DNA of 19,933 nucleotides from NCBI GenBank assembly GCA_044371675.1, contig JBILTF010000040.1:1-19933 (forward strand), written 5' to 3'. How positions within the stretch are numbered: position 1 is the first letter of the stretch; every line of letters starts with the position of its first letter. The position numbers were made by a program, and so were the translations under genes. The notes below the pieces were generated by a model. The model did not search any database. It worked only from the letters and a program-made list of their open reading frames with translations, and was not told where the DNA came from. Positions 14,022-19,933 of the stretch are shown here, one piece after another. This DNA comes from CAIZGX01 sp044371675. Lineage in GTDB: Bacteria; Bacteroidota; Bacteroidia; Flavobacteriales_D; Sanyastnellaceae.

Positions 14022-15263
14022 TTAGCTCAATGCTTGAGCCAAGTCTGCAATAATATCCTCTGAGTTTTCAATTCCAACACTCAAACGAATCATTCCCTCT
14101 GTTATACCCATTCCAATTTTATCTTCATCTGGAACATCTGCATGCGTCATGGAAAAAGGATGCTGAGCCAAGCTCTCGTTACTACCTAAACTAACCGCCA
14201 ACTTAATAAGCTTACAACTGTCTAAGACGTGAAACGCTTCCTCTTCACCACCCCTAACTGTAAAACCAATCATGGCCCCGGGCGCTTTGCATTGCTCCTT
14301 GTATATTGCAATTTGATGTGGTGAATTTGTCGGCAATCCCGGAAAAAACACTTGCTCAATTTTCGGATGAGTCATTAAAAACTCTACGACATCAACTGCA
14401 TTCTTCGTTTGTTGATCCATACGAATCTTCAAGGTCTCAATGCTACGCGTTAATAACCAGGCTGTATATGGCGCAATCATATTTCCTAAAAACGTTCGCA
14501 AAGTCTTAATTGCTAAAATATGCTCTTGCTTTCCAACAGTTACGCCCGCAATCAAATCACTATGTCCGCTCAAATACTTTGTTGCACTGTAGCAAACCAC
14601 GTCTGCTCCCCACTCCATTGGCTTTTGCCAAATAGGTCCCATATAAGTATTGTCAACGGCGTACAAAACCTTGTTGCCTGAGGCTGCCTCAATTTTATTT
14701 CTAAACTCTTGAATGGCCTTTAGGTCGAATAAATGATTCGTTGGATTGGCTGGTGTTTCCGTGAAAACCATTTTCACTCGACTTAATTTATTTTCTGATT
14801 GAAGACGATAGTACAATTCGTCTAACGAATCATTCGGACCAAACGACTCCCATTGAATTCCAAAATCAATCAACACCTGATGAATAAAGTGGTGCGTTCC
14901 GCCATAAGTTGGATGACTGCATACTAAAATGTCTCCCGGACGCAAATACGCTAACATGGTGGTCGCAATGGCACTCATGCCACTTTCGAAAGTTGCGGCT
15001 TCGTCAGCTCCTTCGTATAAAGCTAAACGCTCCTCCAATATTTGAAGATTCGGATTGTTCAAGCGACTGTAGATGAGACCAAGTTGCTCGCCTTCATTCA
15101 TGGTGTCCTTGCCATAGGCCAAGGCGAAAAAGCGTTTACCTTCAGCGGCGGTATTGAATACGAAAGTAGATGTTTGGAAGATCGGTGGCTTCACTGATCC
15201 TTCGCTCCATTTCGGATTATAGCCGTGACTCATCATCCATGACTCGGGGTGTTTCTTTTCCAT
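14022..15263 (-). CDS. Cys/Met metabolism PLP-dependent enzyme (cystathionine gamma-synthase/lyase family)
   Basis: PLP enzyme of the trans-sulfuration family. The 413-residue protein has PPIFQTSTFVF near the N-terminus, LGLIYSRLNNPN (phosphate-binding Tyr65/Arg67 from a neighbouring subunit), FESGMSAIATTMLA, the ring-stacking Tyr120 in SHPTYGGT, Asp204 in YAVDNTYMGP, and the PLP Lys229 in YSATKYLSGHSD. The C-terminal part AVSLGSNESLAQHP and IRLSVGIENSEDI is also typical. It is hard to separate cystathionine synthase, cystathionine lyase and methionine gamma-lyase from sequence alone. A longer start at 15281 adds six residues; the shorter ATG lies 4 bases after a TATTTTCG box, matching the pattern of nearby genes. 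It is divergent from the BatA-domain gene. Confidence 0.9.
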   Translation of the reverse strand: MEKKHPESWMMSHGYNPKWSEGSVKPPIFQTSTFVFNTAAEGKRFFALAYGKDTMNEGEQLGLIYSRLNNPNLQILEERLALYEGADEAATFESGMSAIATTMLAYLRPGDILVCSHPTYGGTHHFIHQVLIDFGIQWESFGPNDSLDELYYRLQSENKLSRVKMVFTETPANPTNHLFDLKAIQEFRNKIEAASGNKVLYAVDNTYMGPIWQKPMEWGADVVCYSATKYLSGHSDLIAGVTVGKQEHILAIKTLRTFLGNMIAPYTAWLLTRSIETLKIRMDQQTKNAVDVVEFLMTHPKIEQVFFPGLPTNSPHQIAIYKEQCKAPGAMIGFTVRGGEEEAFHVLDSCKLIKLAVSLGSNESLAQHPFSMTHADVPDEDKIGMGITEGMIRLSVGIENSEDIIADLAQALS

Positions 15264-15267
15264 TTGC

Positions 15268-15275
15268 CGAAAATA
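15268..15275 (-). promoter_or_regulatory. Possible -7 promoter box for the PLP-enzyme gene
   Basis: The minus strand reads TATTTTCG, one mismatch to TAnnTTTG, ending 4 bases before the ATG at 15263. It supports that start over the one at 15281. Confidence 0.35.
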
Positions 15276-15289
15276 CGACATCTATGCGC

Positions 15290-15297
15290 TATATTTG
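15290..15297 (+). promoter_or_regulatory. -7 promoter box for the BatA-domain gene
   Basis: TATATTTG is an exact TAnnTTTG match ending 9 bases before the ATG at 15307. A TTTG at 15263-15266 lies 23 bases upstream and could be the -33 element. The box covers the possible TTG start at 15295, which makes that start unlikely. Confidence 0.55.
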
Positions 15298-15306
15298 AGC
15301 TTCGAA

Positions 15307-17352
15307 ATGCGATTCGTACATCCCGAAATACTTTGGGCCCTTACAGCACTAGCCGTTCCGGTTCTAATTCACCTCTTTAATTTCCGTAGGTATAAGAAAA
15401 TCGCCTTTTCAAATGTTTCTTTCCTCAAAGAAGTCAAATCCGAAACAACCAAATCTTCGAAGATTCGACACCTCATTATTCTTATTTGTCGACTGCTTGC
15501 CTTCGCCGCATTAATTTTTGCTTTTGCCCAACCGTTCTTTCCTACAGATGTCAGCGAAAAAATGAATGGCACCCGGGCCGTTAGCGTTTATGTAGACAAT
15601 AGTTTAAGCATGCAAGGCCAAGCAGAAGGTGTTTCATTTCTAGAATCTTCCAAACAAAAAGCGAGTGCATTGGTGAGCTCGTTTTCCAGCAACGATCGGT
15701 TTCAAATTATTTCAAACAACTTCAAAGGAACTGATCAGCGTTTACTTTCGAAGGATGAAGCGTTACAAAGTATTCAAGACATTTCTTTCGGTCCTGAAAC
15801 CAAACAACTGAGCGCTGTTTTCGACCGACAACGAGACTTACTGAAAAAATCAGCGGCGGATATTCATCTTTATTATTGGATTTCTGATTTCCAAAGAAAC
15901 ACCAGCGATATTCAAGATATTACAAATCCTGGAGATGCTCACATAACGGCTATTCCAGCAACGAAAGAAATACAAAGAAATATTAGCATCGATTCTATCT
16001 ACTTCTCCACTCCTACGCGAATTTTAAATAACTCAGACACCCTTTTGGTTGTTATTCAAAACCATAGCGATGAAGAAATGAGCAATGTTCCTCTGAGTCT
16101 TGACCTCGATGGCATTCAAAAAGCCGTCAGCTCTGTATCGCTTCCCGCAAATGGCATTGCTACAATTCCCGTCGCATTTAGCACAACGCAAACTGGCTTT
16201 CATTACGGCACTGTTCGAATTAATGATTTCCCCCTGGTATTTGACGACGTTCATTATTTCGCCTACACCATTTCAGAAAAAATAAATATCCTGAATGTAG
16301 CAGGAACTGAACAACAAAATGTAGAGCAGCTTTTCTCAAACGACCCGCAATACAATTTCATTTCTGTGAATGCCGCGGCCGCAACTAAAGAGAGCATTCA
16401 ATCATCCAACTTCATCGTTCTGCAAGGCGTGCAATCACTTTCGCCTCAACTTATCGGAGACCTTTCGAGTTATATTGAACAAGGGGGAACTATATTCCTT
16501 GTTCCCCACTCGACTCCAGATTTACTGAGCTATAACAATTTATTAGGAAGATGCAACAGCGTTCAGCTTGCCGCGAAATCAAATACTGCATTGTCAGCGA
16601 TATCAGTTGACTTGAGCAATCCGTTTTACAGCCCGGCATTTGAGCGACTTCAAAACAATGCTTCACTCCCTTCTGCAACATCTCATTTTCCAATGAGTAA
16701 CGGAAACCTACAATCCATCCCGCTCATTTCATTTCAAGACAACACTCCTCTGCTAGCTCAAACCAATTTTGGAAAAGGACGACTTTTTGTTTGCGCAGTA
16801 TCTTGTCTAAAAACAGAGAGTACTTTTCTATCGCACGCTTTATTCCCTTTAAGCCTTCTTCGAGCCGCAGAAACCAGCGCAGCGGCGCAACAACTCTATT
16901 ACCAATTGGGAAAAGAATCATATGTAACATTAAGTCACTCTCCTTCCACAGAGGATGGTTTGTTCGAAATTAGCAGCACGAATAGCTCGAAAACATTTAT
17001 CGCTCAATCGAGAAGCACCGGACGCGAATCTGAAGTTTTTCTTCCCTCAGAAATGACTGAGTCTGGATTTTACGTTGTGAAAGAAAACAGCGCAAGCCTT
17101 ATGCCTTTGGCTATGAACTTTAACAATGCGGAAAGCAATGTCGAAATACTCACAACAGATGAGCTCTTGAAATTGGGCCAACAAATTGGCCTGACTGATT
17201 TTTCTGTCAAAGACGCAAATGCTGAAATGCTGCAGTCGTTAGCAACAGAACTTGGCGGCGGTATTTCACTTTGGAAATATCTCATCTATGGCGCACTTTT
17301 ATTTATTGCATTGGAAATCATATTCATTAAAATTTGGAAATCGAAAATATGA
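15307..17352 (+). CDS. BatA-domain/VWA-like membrane protein
   Basis: Function not established; BatA-type proteins belong to Bacteroides aerotolerance-like membrane complexes with von Willebrand A domains. The 681-residue protein starts with the BatA N-terminal domain: a helix PEILWALTALAVPVLIHLF, the signature FNFRRYKKIAFSNVSFLKEV, and a second membrane helix (about 54-77). A large periplasmic part follows. It begins with a VWA-like strand and the metal-site motif DNSLS (Asp97), as in MIDAS loops. Further in are regions that look Ig-like and a glutamine amidotransferase-like strand pattern (SNFIVLQGVQSLSPQLIGDL). The protein ends with a third membrane helix (LIYGALLFIALEIIFI). The start at 15307 begins MRFVHPEILW as in homologues. 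Its stop overlaps the next gene as ATGA. Confidence 0.87.
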   Translation: MRFVHPEILWALTALAVPVLIHLFNFRRYKKIAFSNVSFLKEVKSETTKSSKIRHLIILICRLLAFAALIFAFAQPFFPTDVSEKMNGTRAVSVYVDNSLSMQGQAEGVSFLESSKQKASALVSSFSSNDRFQIISNNFKGTDQRLLSKDEALQSIQDISFGPETKQLSAVFDRQRDLLKKSAADIHLYYWISDFQRNTSDIQDITNPGDAHITAIPATKEIQRNISIDSIYFSTPTRILNNSDTLLVVIQNHSDEEMSNVPLSLDLDGIQKAVSSVSLPANGIATIPVAFSTTQTGFHYGTVRINDFPLVFDDVHYFAYTISEKINILNVAGTEQQNVEQLFSNDPQYNFISVNAAAATKESIQSSNFIVLQGVQSLSPQLIGDLSSYIEQGGTIFLVPHSTPDLLSYNNLLGRCNSVQLAAKSNTALSAISVDLSNPFYSPAFERLQNNASLPSATSHFPMSNGNLQSIPLISFQDNTPLLAQTNFGKGRLFVCAVSCLKTESTFLSHALFPLSLLRAAETSAAAQQLYYQLGKESYVTLSHSPSTEDGLFEISSTNSSKTFIAQSRSTGRESEVFLPSEMTESGFYVVKENSASLMPLAMNFNNAESNVEILTTDELLKLGQQIGLTDFSVKDANAEMLQSLATELGGGISLWKYLIYGALLFIALEIIFIKIWKSKI

Positions 17353-18587
17353 AAACACTTATTCAAAACGCTAAGCTCTTTTCTCCGCTTTCGAAGCATC
17401 ATCTAAAAATTATGGATGTTGAATTAACCAATGGGGTTATTACCTCAATTGGGAAAAATTTGCCCGCAGGGAAATCAAAAATCATTGCGGGAAAAGACCA
17501 TATCCTATCAGTAGCCTTCACAGATCTTCGTGCAAACTTTGGCGAACCAGGCTTTGAACAGAACGAAACGCTTCGCTCTGGAATTGCTGCTGCTAAGAAA
17601 GGCGGATTCACACGGGTGTGCCTTATGCCCTCACTAATGCCAGTTACAGACAATCAAGGGGCAGTAAAATTTCTTACAAAAAACAACACGGCTTCTTTTC
17701 AAATATTACCACTGGGGTCTATTTCTAAAGAAATGCAAGGCAAGCAATTAACTGAATTCGCCGAACTTCAAAACGCTGGAGCAGTCGGGTTTACAGAGGA
17801 CGGACATACGGTTTCAACAGAACTCATGATGCGCGCACTCGAATATTCAAAGCAAACCAACACACGCATATTTGTGGCGCCGAATGATTATTCGGTTCAC
17901 CCGAAGGCTCAAATACACGAGGGGAAAACAAGTGTAAAGATGGGATTGAAAGGTGCGAGTGAACTGAGTGAAACGCTAAGAATTCAACGAGATCTTGCCC
18001 TATTGAAATACACAGGTGGAAGCCTACACTTTTACAGCATATCAACTGCAAAGGGACTCGACATGATTCGCAAAGCAAAAAAAGAAGAACTTCAAGTAAC
18101 GTGTTCTATTGCCGCGCATCAACTTTCATTCGCCCATGAAGACATGGTTGATTACAACAGCCATAAGAAAGTTTGGCCTCCATTCCGCGGAAGCACTGAC
18201 CGCAAGGCATTGATCAATGGTTTAGTTGACGGGACCATAGATGCGGTCGAAAGTCAGCATACTCCACTGACCATTGAAAATAAGGAACTCGAGTTTGAAT
18301 ATGCCGAATTCGGTATCAGTGGAATTGAAATTGCCTTCCAAACAATTTTCTCTGCAGTTGGAAAAGACTTACCGATTGAAACTTTACTGGAAAAGTTCAC
18401 AATTGGAGCAGAGTTTTCTGCAAATATTCCGCCTATTCAAATGGAAGTTGGAGAGCCAGCTCGCATCGTTCTCGTTTCCACCAAAAGAAAAACTATTGTT
18501 GAGCAAGCCTCTTGGCTTTCACGTGGCAAAAACACACCGTTCTTCAATACTGAATTAAACGGCGCTGTTACTTCAATGTTTGATTAA
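17349..18587 (+). CDS. Dihydroorotase-like amidohydrolase lacking metal ligands (probable pseudo-enzyme)
   Basis: The protein is a 412-residue relative of type I dihydroorotase (pyrimidine synthesis), but it is probably not catalytic. The overall family is clear from FGEPGFEQNETLRSGIAAA, GGFTRVCLMPS, MGLKGASELSE, LHFYSISTAKGLDMI and VWPPFRGSTDRKALINGLVDGTIDAV. Key positions have changed. The metal motif DxHxHxREPG reads D59-LRANFG-EPG, so both His are replaced (Arg61, Asn63) and the Arg by Gly65. The His of the LHxxHIS block is Ser230. The catalytic Asp of DHAP is Gln303 (SQHTP). Similar ligand-poor copies occur in other Bacteroidota and non-catalytic dihydroorotases can support aspartate transcarbamoylase. 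The start is the ATG overlapping the BatA-gene stop; an upstream TTG at 17334 is unlikely. Confidence 0.88.
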   Translation: MKTLIQNAKLFSPLSKHHLKIMDVELTNGVITSIGKNLPAGKSKIIAGKDHILSVAFTDLRANFGEPGFEQNETLRSGIAAAKKGGFTRVCLMPSLMPVTDNQGAVKFLTKNNTASFQILPLGSISKEMQGKQLTEFAELQNAGAVGFTEDGHTVSTELMMRALEYSKQTNTRIFVAPNDYSVHPKAQIHEGKTSVKMGLKGASELSETLRIQRDLALLKYTGGSLHFYSISTAKGLDMIRKAKKEELQVTCSIAAHQLSFAHEDMVDYNSHKKVWPPFRGSTDRKALINGLVDGTIDAVESQHTPLTIENKELEFEYAEFGISGIEIAFQTIFSAVGKDLPIETLLEKFTIGAEFSANIPPIQMEVGEPARIVLVSTKRKTIVEQASWLSRGKNTPFFNTELNGAVTSMFD

Positions 18588-18901
18588 GCTTGCCCTTGAG
18601 GTCCGCCGAAAGTCATTGGAAATTGGACATCCGCAACGCCTTCTTTAATGATTCCATTCTGAGTCTCGTACTTAGAAATATTCTCTTGCAAGGCATTCAT
18701 TAAACGCTTTGCATGTTGCGGTGTCATGATAATTCTAGACTGAACCTTTGCTTTCGGCACATTCGGCATTACACGAATAAAGTCGAGCACAAACTCAGAA
18801 GTGCTGTGTGTAATTACAGCTAAATTAGAGTAGGTTCCTTCTGCAACATTTTCAGTTAATTCTATGCTTATCGGCTGAGGCGTTTCGTTGTTGTTTTCCA
18901 T
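18584..18901 (-). CDS. DUF3467 family protein
   Basis: Small soluble protein of 105 residues with no assigned function. The family pattern is visible along its length: ISIELTENVAEGTYSNLAVI, then HSTSEFVLDFIRVMPNVPKAKVQSRIIMTP in two pieces (about residues 32-61), then QHAKRLMNALQENISKYE as a C-terminal helix, and a Gly/Pro/Gln-rich tail. No signal peptide or membrane helix is present. It is last in a minus-strand operon, one base after the HAD phosphatase stop, and its own stop overlaps the pseudo-dihydroorotase stop by four bases on the opposite strand. Confidence 0.87.
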   Translation of the reverse strand: MENNNETPQPISIELTENVAEGTYSNLAVITHSTSEFVLDFIRVMPNVPKAKVQSRIIMTPQHAKRLMNALQENISKYETQNGIIKEGVADVQFPMTFGGPQGQA

Positions 18902-18902
18902 G

Positions 18903-19634
18903 TTATAATATATTTTTCAATTCATTCAATGTGTGAATGGTAAAGGTAGGAACATAGTTGTGTCGCACAAGTTTCCCACCGTGTAATTCTGCCAATCGCT
19001 TCTCTGTAGCTGTGAAAAACACTTGATCAATTCCTGCATTTCTTGCACCTAAAATATCTGCGTCCCAGTCATCACCTATCATCAAAGCTTCTTCGGCATT
19101 GCAATTAGCCCGTTGCAAGGCCAATTCAAAAATAGCAGCATGTGGTTTGCGCACACCCGCTTCTTCACTGTACACAACCGTAGAAAAATAGTGCTCAATC
19201 TCAGCGGCAGCCATTTTAAATCCTTGAACTTCGATAAACCCATTGGTCAAGATCACATGCGTATAGCTTCCCTTCGTCTGCTCTAGAATTTCACGCGCTC
19301 CTTCAATAAGATGTGGTAATCGCGGACACACAGCTAGGAATTCCGTAGCGAATAAATCAACAAAGTCTAGATCGTATAGCGCCTTAACTTCATCAAATAA
19401 ATCAATGAAGCGTTTGTTTCGAAGTTCTTCTTTGGCGATTTTTCCTTCGCGATACAATGCCCAAACTCTTTCGTTGTGTTTGGGATAGCAATTCAAGAAA
19501 TGTTCAAGCGAAATGTTTCGAAAATTGCTCGATTCAAATCGCTGAAATAACTCCGTGAGAGCAATGGTTGTATTTCCATTTAAATCCCAAAGGGTACCAT
19601 CTAAATCCCAAAGGATTGCCTTATACTTTTTCAT
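18903..19634 (-). CDS. HAD family hydrolase, YjjG-type (pyrimidine 5'-nucleotidase-like)
   Basis: Predicted cytoplasmic phosphatase of the HAD superfamily. The 243-residue protein has motif I WDLDGTLWDL (nucleophile Asp10, acid-base Asp12), a helical cap (about 17-105), motif II VILTNGF (Thr130), motif III Lys163 in AGVRKPHAAIF, and motif IV MIGDDWDADILGA (Asp188/Asp189). The length, cap and VRKPHxxIF block fit the YjjG group, whose E. coli member dephosphorylates non-canonical pyrimidine nucleotides; other phosphoglycolate-type HADs are also possible. The ATG directly follows the upstream gene's stop with no gap, so translation is probably coupled. It precedes DUF3467 by one base. Confidence 0.9.
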   Translation of the reverse strand: MKKYKAILWDLDGTLWDLNGNTTIALTELFQRFESSNFRNISLEHFLNCYPKHNERVWALYREGKIAKEELRNKRFIDLFDEVKALYDLDFVDLFATEFLAVCPRLPHLIEGAREILEQTKGSYTHVILTNGFIEVQGFKMAAAEIEHYFSTVVYSEEAGVRKPHAAIFELALQRANCNAEEALMIGDDWDADILGARNAGIDQVFFTATEKRLAELHGGKLVRHNYVPTFTIHTLNELKNIL

Positions 19635-19931
19635 TTATAATCCTTTGATGTGATAGGCGGCATAAGACAATATAACAGACCATACCATAAAACCACAAAT
19701 TAACCAAAGTGGCGTAAATCGATTGTGCTTAAAGAATTTTGCTGCGAGCAGTGAGGTTATAGGAACAGAAATTATTGCTGAAATAGCTATGAATCCGATA
19801 AGCCCAAACTTATTCTTTATAAAAACAATTCTTCTTCTTCCTTTCGTAAAAACTGGCTTTTTCTTTTTCGACTTCAAATGACTGGTCCACTTAAACAAGT
19901 ATGTTCCTCCATAATAAAAAAGTAAAACACC
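19635..19931 (-). CDS. Membrane protein, C-terminal part (cut by window edge)
   Basis: The frame is open to the right edge, so about 98 C-terminal residues are visible and the start lies outside the window. A short hydrophobic stretch (GVLLFYYGGTYLF) is followed by a very basic loop (KSKKKKPVF, GRRRIVFIKNKF) and two membrane helices: GLIGFIAISAIISVPITSLLA and LWLICGFMVWSVILSYAAY. This looks like the C-terminal half of a small Bacteroidota integral membrane protein of the small multidrug-export or DedA-like shape, but the family is uncertain. A TTG at 19898 has been taken as a start by simple ORF calling; it lies inside the conserved-looking frame and is not convincing. The stop touches the HAD start codon, so it heads a three-gene operon with HAD and DUF3467. 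Confidence 0.7.
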   Translation of the reverse strand, partial: GVLLFYYGGTYLFKWTSHLKSKKKKPVFTKGRRRIVFIKNKFGLIGFIAISAIISVPITSLLAAKFFKHNRFTPLWLICGFMVWSVILSYAAYHIKGL

Positions 19932-19933
19932 AA

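Noticed and set aside
17334..17348. TTG start giving five extra residues on the dihydroorotase-like protein
   Set aside because: The ATG at 17349 overlaps the preceding stop as ATGA and gives the usual N-terminus; the TTG has no support.
19635..19898. Complete 87-residue protein starting at TTG 19898
   Set aside because: The frame continues upstream to the window edge with hydrophobic residues, so the gene is cut by the window rather than short.
1..19933. A defence island, prophage or other novel mobile system
   Set aside because: Every gene with a recognisable family is housekeeping, envelope or metabolic. No integrase, transposase, toxin-antitoxin pair, restriction gene or direct-repeat boundary was seen.

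Overview
The window looks like a chromosomal segment of a marine-type Bacteroidota, probably Flavobacteriales. The evidence is moderate-to-low GC, many lipoprotein signals of Bacteroidota style, a recurring -7 promoter box of the TAnnTTTG type rather than a TATAAT box, and families typical of the phylum (DUF2279, BatA-domain protein, DUF3467, MltG, the zapA-rny pair, and a non-catalytic dihydroorotase-like protein). It is densely packed housekeeping DNA. No gap exceeds 300 bases. I see no insertion sequence, prophage, CRISPR array, tRNA or rRNA.

Left part (1-6100). The 3' part of a class I DNA photolyase gene is followed by a CoA-transferase family III gene. These converge on a minus-strand pair, a Wza-type polysaccharide export lipoprotein and an RmlC-type sugar epimerase. 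Divergent from that pair is a tightly overlapping plus-strand set: GNAT acetyltransferase, MltG and a DUF2279 envelope protein. Next comes a very simple Lys/Ala/Pro repeat protein resembling histone H1 tails, closed by a strong terminator.

Middle part (6100-14000). A minus-strand endonuclease/exonuclease/phosphatase lipoprotein and a plus-strand solute-binding lipoprotein (family 5) are divergent. A clear ACMSD gene (kynurenine pathway branch) follows and converges with a secreted M23 metallopeptidase. Then a plus-strand cluster holds a small coiled-coil protein, ZapA with an odd V/E/K repeat, a short possibly structured RNA interval, and RNase Y, ended by a strong terminator.

Right part (14000-19933). 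A PLP enzyme of the Cys/Met family is divergent from a BatA/VWA-type membrane protein, which overlaps the pseudo-dihydroorotase gene. These converge on a minus-strand operon of a membrane protein cut by the window edge, a YjjG-type HAD phosphatase and a DUF3467 protein.

I found no convincing new multi-gene defence or mobile system. The best leads are a dihydroorotase paralogue that has lost its metal ligands, promoter boxes sitting only 4-9 bases from start codons (suggesting leaderless or nearly leaderless mRNAs), a candidate 6S-like RNA between zapA and rny, and a repeat insertion in ZapA. Several CDS starts below were moved inward from the longest possible ORF, using signal peptides, homologue-like N-termini and promoter position.
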